This document shows positions 19,657 through 29,900 of a stretch of 64,000 nucleotides of DNA, one piece after another. This DNA comes from Novosphingobium capsulatum NBRC 12533 (lineage in GTDB: Bacteria > Pseudomonadota > Alphaproteobacteria > Sphingomonadales > Sphingomonadaceae). The notes under the pieces were generated by a model. It made no database searches, was not told the origin of the DNA, and saw only the letters and a program-made list of their open reading frames with translations. A program made the translations under genes and the position numbers. The stretch is taken from contig NZ_BCYV01000008.1 of assembly GCF_001598375.1 (NCBI RefSeq), positions 124,001-188,000 on the forward strand. The letters run 5' to 3'. Each line of letters opens with the position of its first letter. Positions within the stretch are counted from its first letter, which is position 1.

Positions 19657-19696
19657 GACCCGCCGTCCAACTTCTCCCCTGGGCGGCGGGTCTTTT
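19657..19696 (+). terminator. Terminator between TonB receptor and halogenase
   Basis: 12-bp stem GACCCGCCGTCC with GGGCGGCGGGTC (one G-U pair), 12-nt loop, then TTTT. It may be partly read through to the halogenase gene. Confidence 0.82.
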
Positions 19697-19720
19697 CGTT
19701 TCAACCACACGAGTGTTGCC

Positions 19721-21271
19721 ATGACCGACATGCCAGCCGCCCAGCACGCCAAGCCCATCCGCCAGATCGTGATCGCCGGCGGCGGCACGGCGGGCTGGAT
19801 GGCTGCCTGCTATTTTTCCGGCCGGCTGGCGCGGCAAGGCGTGGCCATCACCGTGGTGGAATCCAGCGCGATCGGCACGGTGGGCGTGGGCGAAGCCACG
19901 GTGCCGGGCATCCGCGACTATTTCCGTGCGATCGGCGTCGAAGATATCGACGTGCTGCGCGCCACTGGCGGCACGGTGAAACTGGGCATCGAGTTTCGCG
20001 ATTGGGCCCAACCCGGCAGCCGCTTCTTCCATCCGTTCGGGCTCTATGGCGTGCCCTCACGCGGGGTGCCGTTTCACCAATACTGGCTCAAGCTGCAGCA
20101 TGCCGGCGAGCCGACCGACCTTGCGGCGTACAGCCTGTGCAGCGCGCTCGCGCAGCGCGGCGCGTTCATGCTGCCGCCTGACAAGCCGGTGAATGACCTG
20201 GCGGTGTTTGATTGGGCGGTACACTTCGACGCCATCCGCTTTGCCGCGACGTTGCGCGATCGCGCGCTGGCGCAGGGCGTGCGCCACATCGATGACGTGA
20301 TCAATGACGTGGCGTTGGATGCGCAGACCGGCCATATCGCGCATCTGGTAACAAAGGATCACGGCAGCGTTGCCGGCGACCTGTTCATCGACTGCACGGG
20401 CTTTCGTTCACTGCTGCTGGGCAAAGCGCTGGGCGTGGGGTGGACCGACTGGACCGATCTGTTGCCGTGCGACCGCGCGGTGGCCATTCCCTGCGCCGCC
20501 GATGCCACGCGCGATTGGCCCTATACCGTCAGCACCGCGCAAGAGGCCGGCTGGCAATGGCGCATCCCGCTGCAGCATCGCGTGGGCAATGGCTATGTCT
20601 ATTCGAGCGCGATGCTATCGGATGACGAGGCCACGGCCAAGCTGCTGTCACGCCTGGAAGGTGAAGCCCTGGCCGAGCCCAACCTCATCCGCTTTGGCGC
20701 CGGGCATCGCCAGCGGTTCTGGGCGGGCAACTGCGTGGGCATGGGCTTGGCGGCGGGGTTCCTGGAGCCGTTGGAATCGACCAGCATCACCCTGATCCAG
20801 ACGGCGATCGAACGCCTGGCAGAATTCTTTCCCGATGCCACGTTCGATCCGGCGCTGGCCGACGAATTCAACCGCGCCACCACGCTGGAATATGCCCGCA
20901 TTCGCGATTTCCTGATCTTGCATTACCTCGGCAACCGGCGCGTGGGCGAGCCGTTCTGGGACCGCCTGCGTGAGGCGGACGTGCCCGAGATGCTGGCCCA
21001 CAAGCTGCGCCTGTTCCGCGCACGGGGGCGGCTGGTGCGATATGAATGGGAAAGCTTTCTCGATCCCAGTTGGCTGTCGATGTACGCCGGGTTCGACTGG
21101 CTGCCCCCAGCACACGATCCCATGGCCGATCACTTTACCAATGCGGAGATCAGCGAGGCGCTGCGCCGCATGCGTGAAACCGTGGCGGGTGCCGTGGCCG
21201 AGGCACGGCCACACCGCGATTTCATTGCGCATATCACCGGCGGCACACCGGCCGGCCCGTTGGCCGCCTGA
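19721..21271 (+). CDS. Tryptophan-halogenase-family flavin-dependent enzyme
   Basis: 516 residues. FAD-binding GGGTAGWM (20-27) and GVGEATVPGI are followed by the active-site Lys87 (VKLGIEFRDW), equivalent to PrnA Lys79. Also present are the halogenase motif WQWRIP and LEPLESTSI, which carries the Glu/Ser that bind substrate and chloride in PrnA. All hallmarks of a working FADH2-dependent halogenase are kept. A separate flavin reductase would be needed and none is adjacent. Relatives such as BrvH from Brevundimonas likewise occur beside TonB receptors, with free tryptophan apparently not the natural substrate. Confidence 0.9.
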   Translation: MTDMPAAQHAKPIRQIVIAGGGTAGWMAACYFSGRLARQGVAITVVESSAIGTVGVGEATVPGIRDYFRAIGVEDIDVLRATGGTVKLGIEFRDWAQPGSRFFHPFGLYGVPSRGVPFHQYWLKLQHAGEPTDLAAYSLCSALAQRGAFMLPPDKPVNDLAVFDWAVHFDAIRFAATLRDRALAQGVRHIDDVINDVALDAQTGHIAHLVTKDHGSVAGDLFIDCTGFRSLLLGKALGVGWTDWTDLLPCDRAVAIPCAADATRDWPYTVSTAQEAGWQWRIPLQHRVGNGYVYSSAMLSDDEATAKLLSRLEGEALAEPNLIRFGAGHRQRFWAGNCVGMGLAAGFLEPLESTSITLIQTAIERLAEFFPDATFDPALADEFNRATTLEYARIRDFLILHYLGNRRVGEPFWDRLREADVPEMLAHKLRLFRARGRLVRYEWESFLDPSWLSMYAGFDWLPPAHDPMADHFTNAEISEALRRMRETVAGAVAEARPHRDFIAHITGGTPAGPLAA

Positions 21272-21352
21272 ACCCGCGCCCGCCCGTTTGCACCAAGGAT
21301 GATGCCGCCATGGATGGCCTGCGCCCGGCCAGCAGCCTTGCCGCCCTGCAGC

Positions 21353-22543
21353 TCAGCCCTGGGCGTCTGCCGTCCACAGCACGCGCGCGGCGGGCAACAG
21401 GAAATGGCTGAACGGCAGGATCGCCGCGCCCACCGCCGGTGCATCTTCGGCCAGCCAGGCACGCTGGACCAGCGACAGCGCCGGAACATGCGCGCCACGC
21501 CGCTGCAACAGCTGATTCAGCCGATCGGCCAGCGCATCGACCCAGCGCCCCGGCAACCGGCCGCCGACGAAAATCGCCGCCGGGTTGATCAGGCAGTTCA
21601 CCGCGATGAGGGGATCGCACAACTCTTCGGCGGCGCCTTCCACCCAGGCAGCCATGGCACTGGCGAGACGAGGATCATCCGGGTTGCCGCGCAGATCAGC
21701 CTCGGTCAGGCCGACCGCACCAAGGGCACGGCGCACGCCCGAAAGCGAGACGAGATCCTGCACCGGGTGCGGGGCCTGTCCTTCCCGCCGCGCCAGCATG
21801 AAGCCGATTTCGCCGCTGCGGCCATTGGCGCCGCGAAAATAGGCGCCATCCACGACCAGGCCACCGCCCAGCCCGGACGAAACCAGGATGTAGAAAAAGC
21901 TGGAGCACGTCTGGCCGTGGCCCAGTTGCTGTTCACCCATCGCGGCCGCGGCAGCATCATTTTCAACGAAGATCGGCAGTTCGAACGGGCCACGAAACAG
22001 GTCGGCAATATCGGCAGTTTCCCAGCAGGCGAAATCGGCAGGCCGGCCCGGCAGATCGACCAGGCCGAAATCGTCGGGCTTTGCCACCCCCAGCCCAACC
22101 AGCCGCGCCGGCTCGACCCCGGCCTCGTCCAGCAGGCGGCGGATCGATCCGCGATAGAGCGCCTGGACATCGGCTGGCATCGGGAAGGCAATGTCCTGGG
22201 TAATGCCGGCAACCACCGCGCCGGCAAAATCCACCACGACCAGCGTGATGTGATCGCGATCGATGTTGACGCCAATGGCATAGCAGGCCGACCGGTTGAT
22301 CACCAGGCGCGTGGCGGGCTGGCCGCGTCCGCCGCGCCGCTGGCCGGCATCCTCGATCAGGCCATCTGCCATCAGACGCTTGGTAATGTTGGCGATCGCC
22401 GGCGGGGTGAGCCCGGTGATGCGGGCCAGATCGATGCGGGTAAGCGGGCCGTTGACGCGGATGGCATGCAGCGTGACGCGCTGGTTGTGATCGGCCGCAC
22501 GCTCAAGGTTCGTGCCCGACAGGCGGATCTGATCGCTGGCCAT
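21353..22543 (-). CDS. ROK-family transcriptional repressor
   Basis: 396 residues from MASDQIRLSGTNLERAADHN. The N-terminal winged HTH (TRIDLARITGLTPPAIANIT) is fused to a ROK sugar-kinase-like domain (IGVNIDRDHITLVVVDFAG, FVENDAAAAAMGEQ, VSSGLGGGLVVDG). The usual ROK zinc motif CxCGxxGCxE is absent. This architecture is that of XylR/NagC/Mlc-type repressors that release DNA on binding a sugar. It is divergent from GH3 and central to the glycan locus, so it is the best candidate regulator. An in-frame ATG 69 nt upstream is the alternative start. Confidence 0.9.
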   Translation of the reverse strand: MASDQIRLSGTNLERAADHNQRVTLHAIRVNGPLTRIDLARITGLTPPAIANITKRLMADGLIEDAGQRRGGRGQPATRLVINRSACYAIGVNIDRDHITLVVVDFAGAVVAGITQDIAFPMPADVQALYRGSIRRLLDEAGVEPARLVGLGVAKPDDFGLVDLPGRPADFACWETADIADLFRGPFELPIFVENDAAAAAMGEQQLGHGQTCSSFFYILVSSGLGGGLVVDGAYFRGANGRSGEIGFMLARREGQAPHPVQDLVSLSGVRRALGAVGLTEADLRGNPDDPRLASAMAAWVEGAAEELCDPLIAVNCLINPAAIFVGGRLPGRWVDALADRLNQLLQRRGAHVPALSLVQRAWLAEDAPAVGAAILPFSHFLLPAARVLWTADAQG

Positions 22544-22644
22544 TATGCCGCCCGCCCCTGTGGGGTTGCCGTCCGGGGCGGTTTCAACCTGTTCATCGTG
22601 CCTCGATCCCATGTGTTTCTATTGCCACGCACGGCCTGCGAAAC

Positions 22645-22676
22645 AAATGCGAAAAGCGGGGCATTTGCGCGCAAAT
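22645..22676. promoter_or_regulatory. Palindromic operator candidate in the ROK/GH3 intergenic region
   Basis: Contains the 14-bp perfect palindrome ATTTGCGCGCAAAT (22663-22676), overlapping an inverted repeat AAATGC, 10 nt, GCATTT (22645-22666). It sits midway between the divergent repressor and GH3 starts, a fitting site for autoregulation. Confidence 0.5.
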
Positions 22677-22771
22677 TTCATGCATCAGCCTGTCGGTTAT
22701 GCCCGACTTTGGCACAGCCCCTCGTGAAAACCAAAAAATATTTAAACTTGTTTTAATTAAGGATGCCCGGA

Positions 22772-25342
22772 ATGCCTGTAAATCGTTTTCGCCTATCAAC
22801 TTACCTGTCGACAGCGGCTGCACTGGCCTTTGGCCTGGGCCTGTCGTGGGGTGGCGCGGCCTGCGCGCAGACTGCGCCGAGCGAGGCTGCCCTTCCAGCG
22901 GCCGCTGCCAGCGCCGTGGCCCACCCCGCGCTGTGGCCCCAGGCCCGCTGGCCCTGGCGCCAGGATGCCGCGATGGAAGCCCGCATCGATGCGCTGATCA
23001 AGCGGATGACGCTGGAGGAGAAGGTTGGCCAGATCCTTCAGGCCGATCTTTCCACCGTCACGCCCGACGACGTGCACCGCTATCACCTGGGATCGGTGCT
23101 CAATGGCGGCAATGCCGGGCCGGGCGGCAATGACTATGCCCCGGCGCCCGAATGGCTCAAGCTGGCGGACGCGTTCTATGATGCCTCTGTCGACAAGCGC
23201 GATGGCGGCGTGGCCATTCCGGTGATGTGGGGCACCGATGCCGTGCACGGGCACAGCAACATCGTGGGCGCCACGCTGTTTCCCCACAATTCCGCACTGG
23301 GCGCCACGCACGATCCCGCGCTGCTGCAACGCATCGCGGCGGTGACCGCCACCGAAGTGCGCGTGACTGGCATCGACTGGACCTTTGCCCCGACCATCAC
23401 CGTGCCGCAGGACACCCGCTGGGGCCGCGCCTTTGAAGGCTATTCCGAAGATCCGGCGTTGGTGGCCAGCTATGCCCGGCCGTTCATCGAAGGGCTGCAG
23501 GGCAAGCCCAATTCCGGCCCGCTGCTGGCCGGGCCGCACGTGATCGCCACGGCCAAGCATTTCCTGGCCGATGGTGGCACGTTCGAAGGGCGCGACCAGG
23601 GCGATGCCGTTGTCGACGAGGCAACACTGATCAAGGTGCATGCCCAGCCCTATGTCAGCGCGATCGACGCCGGGGTGCTGTCGATCATGGCCAGCTTTTC
23701 CAGTTGGCACGGTGTGAAGATGACCGGCAACAAGAGCCTGCTGACCGACGTGCTCAAGAAGCGCATGGGCTTTGCCGGCCTGGTGGTGAGCGACTGGAAC
23801 GCGCATGGCCAGGTGGCCGGGTGCAGCAACGCCTCGTGCCCGCAGGCAGTGAACGCCGGGATAGACATGCTCATGGCGCCCGATAGCTGGAAGGCGCTCT
23901 ATCACAGCCTTATCGCGCAAGTGCAGGATGGCACGGTGCCGATGGCGCGACTGGACGAGGCCGTGGGCGCGGTGCTGCGCGTCAAGATGCGCGCTGGCCT
24001 GTTCAGCGCGGGGCGCCCGTCTTCCCGCCCCTATGCCGGGCAGTTCGATCTGCTGGGCAGCGCCCCCCACCGCGCGGTTGCCCGCCAGGCGGTGCAGGAA
24101 TCGCTGGTGCTGCTCAAGAACGAAGGCGGCCTTTTGCCGCTGTCGCCCAAGGCGCGCATTCTGGTCGCTGGTGATGGCGCCAACGACATTGCCCGGCAAT
24201 CGGGCGGGTGGACGCTTTCGTGGCAAGGCACCGGGCTTGATCCCAAGCTGTTCCCCGGCGCCACCACGCTGTGGCAGGGCATCGATACAGCAGTGCGCGC
24301 GGCAGGCGGGCAGGCCACGCTTTCGCCCGATGGCAGCTTTGCCGGGCAAAAGCCCGACGCGGCGATCGTGGTCTTTGGCGAAACGCCCTATGCCGAATTC
24401 CAGGGCGATCTGCGCAGCCTGCAGCTCAAGCCCGATCTGCGCGCGCCCTTGGAAACCATGCGCAAGCTCAAGGCCGCCGGCGTGCCGGTGGTGGCGTTGA
24501 TGCTGACCGGGCGGCCGCTCTATGCCAACCCGTTCCTCAACCTGGCAGATGCCTTTGTCGTGGCGTGGTTGCCGGGATCGGAAGGCGAAGGCGTGGCCGA
24601 TGTGCTGCTGCGCGGCAGCGATGGCAGCGTGGCCCACGATTTCACCGGGCGCTTGCCGTTCCGCTGGCCGATGACCGCAGTGCCGGGCGGGGCAACGCTT
24701 TATCCGCTGGGCCATGGTCTGTCGCTCAAGGCCAAGGCGCCGCGCTGGGTGCCCCTGCCCGAGCAATCGGGAGTGGACGACAGCGCCGGCAGCACGACCG
24801 AGTATTTCCAGAAAGGCGTGCCCACGCCAGGCTGGTCACTGGAAATCCAGAATGCCGGCACCGGCGGGGTGACGCGGATCACCAGCGTGCCCGCCACGGT
24901 GGCCGATAGCGGCGTGGCCATCACCGCCAGCGATTACCAGGTGCAGGAAGGAGCGCGGACCTTTGCCTTTTCCGGCAGCAAGGGCACCGCGGCGCTGGCG
25001 CTCACCACCCACGCCCCGGCAGACCTCTCGCGCGAGACCAACGGCGAGATGATGCTGGTGACCACGATCCGCGTGGATGCGGCGCCCACCGCGCCGGTTA
25101 CCCTGGCGATCGACAGCGCCGGAAAGGCCACCAGCCTGTCGCTGGGCAAGCTCGACATGCTGCCGCGCGGCACCTGGACGACGCTGGGCATTCCGCTGCA
25201 GTGCCTGCGCACGGCAGGGGCGCGGATGGATGCGGTCGACGCGCCGCTGATCCTGTCAACCGGCGGGGCGATGACGATCAGCCTGGCCCGGGTGAAGCTG
25301 GGGATGGATGCGCAAGTGCGGCTGCCCTGCGCCACGCATTGA
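22772..25342 (+). CDS. GH3 family exo-beta-glucosidase/glucanase (ExoP-like)
   Basis: About 856 residues with a signal peptide ending near GGAACAQ. GH3 landmarks: RMTLEEKVGQILQAD, WGTDAVHGHSN, RWGRAFEGYSEDP, TAKHFLADGGT, and the nucleophile Asp in GLVVSDWNAHGQV. The second alpha/beta domain and a C-terminal beta-domain like the ExoP C-terminal module follow. Predicted to release glucose from the ends of beta-1,3/1,4-gluco-oligosaccharides in the periplasm. I start at the second ATG (22772), 8 nt after AAGGA; an ATG 9 nt earlier lies within that ribosome site. Confidence 0.93.
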   Translation: MPVNRFRLSTYLSTAAALAFGLGLSWGGAACAQTAPSEAALPAAAASAVAHPALWPQARWPWRQDAAMEARIDALIKRMTLEEKVGQILQADLSTVTPDDVHRYHLGSVLNGGNAGPGGNDYAPAPEWLKLADAFYDASVDKRDGGVAIPVMWGTDAVHGHSNIVGATLFPHNSALGATHDPALLQRIAAVTATEVRVTGIDWTFAPTITVPQDTRWGRAFEGYSEDPALVASYARPFIEGLQGKPNSGPLLAGPHVIATAKHFLADGGTFEGRDQGDAVVDEATLIKVHAQPYVSAIDAGVLSIMASFSSWHGVKMTGNKSLLTDVLKKRMGFAGLVVSDWNAHGQVAGCSNASCPQAVNAGIDMLMAPDSWKALYHSLIAQVQDGTVPMARLDEAVGAVLRVKMRAGLFSAGRPSSRPYAGQFDLLGSAPHRAVARQAVQESLVLLKNEGGLLPLSPKARILVAGDGANDIARQSGGWTLSWQGTGLDPKLFPGATTLWQGIDTAVRAAGGQATLSPDGSFAGQKPDAAIVVFGETPYAEFQGDLRSLQLKPDLRAPLETMRKLKAAGVPVVALMLTGRPLYANPFLNLADAFVVAWLPGSEGEGVADVLLRGSDGSVAHDFTGRLPFRWPMTAVPGGATLYPLGHGLSLKAKAPRWVPLPEQSGVDDSAGSTTEYFQKGVPTPGWSLEIQNAGTGGVTRITSVPATVADSGVAITASDYQVQEGARTFAFSGSKGTAALALTTHAPADLSRETNGEMMLVTTIRVDAAPTAPVTLAIDSAGKATSLSLGKLDMLPRGTWTTLGIPLQCLRTAGARMDAVDAPLILSTGGAMTISLARVKLGMDAQVRLPCATH

Positions 25343-25371
25343 TCGCCGCGCCAAGCCCTGCTGGCGCATGA

Positions 25372-25399
25372 CGCGGGCCGGGACGATCCCCGGCCCGCG
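25372..25399. terminator. GC hairpin between convergent GH3 and MFS genes
   Basis: Perfect 11-bp arms CGCGGGCCGGG/CCCGGCCCGCG around a 6-nt loop, with no T-tract. Its place between convergent genes suggests a bidirectional barrier. Confidence 0.5.
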
Positions 25400-25410
25400 C
25401 CCATGCACGG

Positions 25411-26754
25411 TCAGTGCGAAAGCCGCGCGGCCAGTTCCTCGAGATCGACGCCGCGCGTTTCGGGGAAGAAGCGCCAGACCACCACCGCCTGCACCGCCAT
25501 GGCCAGGGCAAAGACCACGAAAGGCAGGCTCTGGGTGAACTGCGCGACCACCGGGAAGGCAAAGCTGATCGCGGCGTTGAGCACCCAGTGCGTGGTGCTG
25601 CCCAGCGCCTGACCGCGTGCGCGCACCGGCGTGGGAAATATTTCCGACAGATAGACCCAGATCACCGCCCCTTGGGAAAAGGCAAAGGCAGCGATGAACA
25701 GCACGAGCAAAGGCAACAGGAACTGCGCGCCGCTGCCCGTGGCATAGATCGCCGCCACGCCCGCCAGCGCCAGCGTGGTGCCGATCGCGCCGGTGAGCAG
25801 CAGCGGGCGACGGCCCACGCGATCGATCACCGTCATCGCCACCATGGTGGCAACGAGGTTGGTCAATCCGATGGCCACCGCCTGAAGATCGGCGGACACG
25901 CCGGTGAAGCCGGCCGCAGCGAAAATGTCGTTGAGGTAATAGAGAATGGCATTGATGCCGGAAAGCTGGTTGAACGCGGCAATCGCGATCGCCAGCAGGA
26001 TCGGCCGGCGATGGCGCCGCCAATCGAGGCGTGCATCGGATTGATCGGTGCTGGCCAGCGCCATGGCATCGAGGCCAAGCCGGTCTGCCGCCACCCGTGC
26101 CTGCGCCCCACGCCCCTTGCTCGCCAGCCAGCGCGGGCTTTCGGGAATGCCGGGCAGCATCACCGCAAAGAACAGCGCCGGCAGGGCCGCGATGCCAAGC
26201 TTGGCCCGCCAGGCGATGTCAGCCGGAAGCGCCAGCGCCAGCAGCCAGTTGCTGCAATAGGCAAGCAGGATGCCGGCAACGATGTTGAACTGGAACATCG
26301 CCACCAGCCGGCCACGCCGGGCCGCGGCGCTGACTTCGGAGATATAGACCGGCGCCAGCACCGACGAGCCGCCGATGGCAAGGCCGCCCAGAAAGCGAAA
26401 GGCCACAAACAGCGCCATCCCGCCCGCCAGGGCAGAACCGATCGCCGAAACGAGATAAGCGACACCGATCCAGGTCAACACCCGGCGGCTGCCCAGGCGA
26501 TCGCCCAGCCCGCCGGCCACACTGGCCCCCACCAAGGTACCCCACAGCGCGGCAGAAACGGCAATGCCCAGCCCCGTGGCGGAAAGTGCGAAATGCTGGC
26601 GCAACGCCTCGGTCACGCCGGAAATCACCGCCGTGTCGAACCCGAACAGCAGGCCAGCCAGGCTGGCCGCGACGGCTGCCCTCACGGCCGCCTTCGGCAT
26701 CGGCTGCAGAGCCCCTTCCCCAAGGCCGCTACCGCCCTCGAAATTCGCATGCAT
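25411..26754 (-). CDS. MFS sugar porter
   Basis: 447 residues with 12 predicted membrane helices. Sugar-porter signatures: GFDTAVISG in helix 1, GDRLGSRR in the 2-3 loop, PVYISEVSAAARRGR after helix 4, PESPRWLASKGR after helix 6, NQLSGINAILYY in helix 7 and FPTPVRARGQ after helix 10. Proton-coupled monosaccharide uptake across the inner membrane is the family role. A GGGAG site precedes the ATG. It is divergent from the GH2 gene and probably imports sugars freed by GH3/GH2. Confidence 0.94.
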   Translation of the reverse strand: MHANFEGGSGLGEGALQPMPKAAVRAAVAASLAGLLFGFDTAVISGVTEALRQHFALSATGLGIAVSAALWGTLVGASVAGGLGDRLGSRRVLTWIGVAYLVSAIGSALAGGMALFVAFRFLGGLAIGGSSVLAPVYISEVSAAARRGRLVAMFQFNIVAGILLAYCSNWLLALALPADIAWRAKLGIAALPALFFAVMLPGIPESPRWLASKGRGAQARVAADRLGLDAMALASTDQSDARLDWRRHRRPILLAIAIAAFNQLSGINAILYYLNDIFAAAGFTGVSADLQAVAIGLTNLVATMVAMTVIDRVGRRPLLLTGAIGTTLALAGVAAIYATGSGAQFLLPLLVLFIAAFAFSQGAVIWVYLSEIFPTPVRARGQALGSTTHWVLNAAISFAFPVVAQFTQSLPFVVFALAMAVQAVVVWRFFPETRGVDLEELAARLSH

Positions 26755-26769
26755 CGCGCTCTCCCAATC

Positions 26770-26795
26770 ATTAATTCAATTTGACTTATTAATTC
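26770..26795. promoter_or_regulatory. Repeated ATTAATTC in the MFS/GH2 divergent promoter
   Basis: Two copies of ATTAATTC 18 bp apart (26770-26777 and 26788-26795), with the ATTAAT cores making a dyad around a TTGACT word. This very AT-rich patch lies between divergent genes of one locus. It is a regulator site or promoter core by position only. Confidence 0.4.
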
Positions 26796-26915
26796 GGTTT
26801 GCGTCAGAAAGGAACCGACGATGATGGGCTGGCGACCGCGACGACGGGCCATCTCATGCACCGGTGCCAACACCCGGCCAAGCGGGTGACGCGCCGACCA
26901 GGAGAGGGATTTTCG

Positions 26916-29900
26916 ATGCGTTTTGCCACAAGCCTGCTTGCTGCCACGATTCTGGGTGGAATGCTGGCCCCGGTCGCGGGTGCTGCGCCTGTGACCAACG
27001 GCGGCCCGTGGAATGCTGCCCTGATGCAAGGCGGCATCGGCATCACCCGCGAGGTGCCGACTACGGCTGCGGTGCTGGCCCCGCATGCCCCCACGGCCCT
27101 GGCCGCCTGGGTGCGCCCGCAGGCCATACAAAGCGGCACTGTGGTGCTGCTGTCGCTGGGCGATCCGGCCACGGCCTGCCGCTGCCTGGCCCTGATCGAT
27201 GGCAAGCCGGCGCTGCGCATCGGATCGGCGATGATCGTGGCGCCCCGTGCGATTGTCGCCGGGCGGTTCACCCATGTGGCCGCCAGCTGGGATGGTGAAC
27301 GCGCCACGCTCTATGTCGATGGGCAGGAAGTGGCGCGCGGCGCCTTGGCCGATGCCGGTGCCTTGGCGCCCCGCCTGGCAGTCGCCCCTGCCATGCCCGG
27401 CGCGCCGCACTTTGGCGGCGACCTGGTCGATGCCCGGATCGAGGATGGTGCGCTGCCGCTGCCCGCCGTGCAGGCGCTGGTTGCCACCCGGCCCGATTTC
27501 GATCTGGTGCAGATGTGGCACGTGGGGGTTGGTTGGGAATTCCAGAAGACCGCCAACACCGGCTATTGGCGGCAGCAGGACCCCTGGACACTGCCCCAGG
27601 CCAAAGGCGGCTTCTCCGCACCGGTGGCCAAGCCCGTGCCGGCTGCCGCCGTGGTTCAGCCGCTGGCCGATGGCGTGTGGCGGATCAACGGCTGGCAACT
27701 GGCTGGCGCGCCCGATGTGCCGGGTGCCGATGGGCCCACGCTTTCGCGCCCGGGCACGCCCAAGGGCCAATGGCGCGCAGCGACCGTGCCAGGCACGGTG
27801 CTGACCACGCTGGTCGATCGCGGGGTCTATCCCGATCCCTATTATGGCCTCAACAACCTGCGCATTCCCGAAAGCCTGGCGCGGCAGGATTGGTGGTATC
27901 GCACCAGCTTTACCGTGCCGGCGGATGCGGCGGGCAAGCGCCTGGCGCTGCGCTTCAACGGCATCAACTATGCCGCCGAAATCTGGGTGAACGGGCAGAA
28001 GCTGGGGCAGACCAAGGGCGCCTTTGCCCGGGGAGAGTTCAAGCTGGTGCCCGTGGCCGGTGAAAACGTGATTGCGGTGCGGGTTTCGCCGCCGCCGCAT
28101 CCGGGCATTCCGCACGAACAGTCGATCGCCGCCGGCGTGGGTGAAAACGGTGGCCAGCTGGCGATCGATGGCCCCACGTTCGTGGCCACCGAAGGGTGGG
28201 ATTGGATTCCGGGCATTCGCGATCGTGACACCGGGCTGTGGCAGGACGTGCAACTGCGCGCACGCGGCGATGTGCGCCTGCTCGACAGCCAGGTTGTGAC
28301 CGACCTGCCCCTGCCCCGCACCGACAGCGCTGACGTGCTGATTACCGTGCCCCTGCGCAACGATGGCACGACACCGCGCACCGTGACGGTGCGCGCCGCG
28401 TTTGACAATGTCAGCGTGGAACGCACCCTAACGCTCGCCCCAGGTGAAGGCGAAGTGCGCTTTACCCCCGCCGATTTCCCGCAACTGCGCATCAAGAACC
28501 CGCGCCTGTGGTGGCCCAACGGCTATGGCGAGCAGGCCTTGCACCCGCTGCATATCACCGCCACGGTCGATGGCGCGGTGTCAGACCGTGCCGAGACGCG
28601 CTTTGGCATTCGCGAGGTTTCCTATGACCTGTCGCTGATGGATCACGCTGGCGCGCTGCGCCGGGTCAACGTGCAGCCCACCGACGGGCGCCTTGCCGGC
28701 ACCAAGCTGATCGACGTGCGCCACGAGGCAATCAAGGAAACCCCGCGCGGCTGGGTGGAATCGCTCACGCTGGCAGGTGAAACATCGTCTGGCGTGCAAG
28801 CGCTGGGCGCGGCCGACACCCTGCCCGAACCGCACCTGACGATCCGCGTCAACGGCGTGAAGATCGCGGCGCGCGGCGGCAGCTGGGGCATGGACGACGC
28901 GATGAAGCGCGTTTCGCGCGAACGGCTGGAGCCGGCCTTCCGCCTGCACAAGGAAGCCCATCTCAACATCATCCGCAACTGGATGGGCACCAGCACCGAG
29001 CCGGAATTCTATGACCTGGCCGATGAGTACGGCATGATGGTGCTCAACGATTTCTGGCAATCGACCCAGAATTTCCAGGTGGAGCCGCAAGACCCACAGC
29101 TGTTCCTGGCCAATGCCGAAGACGTGGTGAAGCGCTATCGCAACCACCCCTCGATCATCATCTGGTTCGGCCGCAACGAAGGGGTGCCCTATCCCACGCT
29201 AAACGAAGGGCTGGACGACCTGCTGTTCAAGCTGGACGGCACCCGCTGGTACACCGGCAGCTCCAACACCGTGAACCTGCAGGGATCGGGCCCCTACAAC
29301 TATCGCCAGCCGCAGGGCTATTTCACCGATCTGGCCACCGGCTTTTCGGTTGAAACCGGCACGCCCTCGCTGGCTACGGCAGCCGCGATCGCGCAATATG
29401 TGCCCGAGGCCGATCGTTGGCCGCTGAGCGATACGCTGGCCTATCACGACTGGCATTTTTCAGGGAACGGCGACACCAAGACGTTCATGGAAAGCCTGAA
29501 CCGCCGGTTCGGCGCGGCCACCAGCTTTGCCGATTTCGAGCGCAAGGCGCAGATGATGAACCTGGAAACCCACCAGGCCATGATCGAGGGTTTCCTGGGC
29601 CATCTCTGGACCAAGAACAGCGGGCGCCTGTTCTGGATGACCCATCCGTCCTGGCCATCGAACGCCTGGCAAATCTACAGCTCTGACTTTGACACCCACG
29701 CCGCCTATTACGGCGCGCAGCGTGCCGCCCGGCCGCTGCACGCGCAGCTCAACCTGCCCGACAATGCGCTGGTGCTAGTCAACACCACGCAGGACGATGC
29801 CAGGGGACTGACGGTGACCAGCACGGTGACAGACCTGGCCGGCAAGGTGCTGTTCACGCGGCGCGACCGTGCCGACGCGCTGGCCAACCGCGATACCACG

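Noticed and set aside
16579..19788. Uninterrupted 1069-codon frame antisense to the TonB receptor
   Set aside because: High third-position G+C on the coding strand leaves the opposite frame free of stops; its translation shows no signal, motif or family, and the plus-strand gene is unambiguous.
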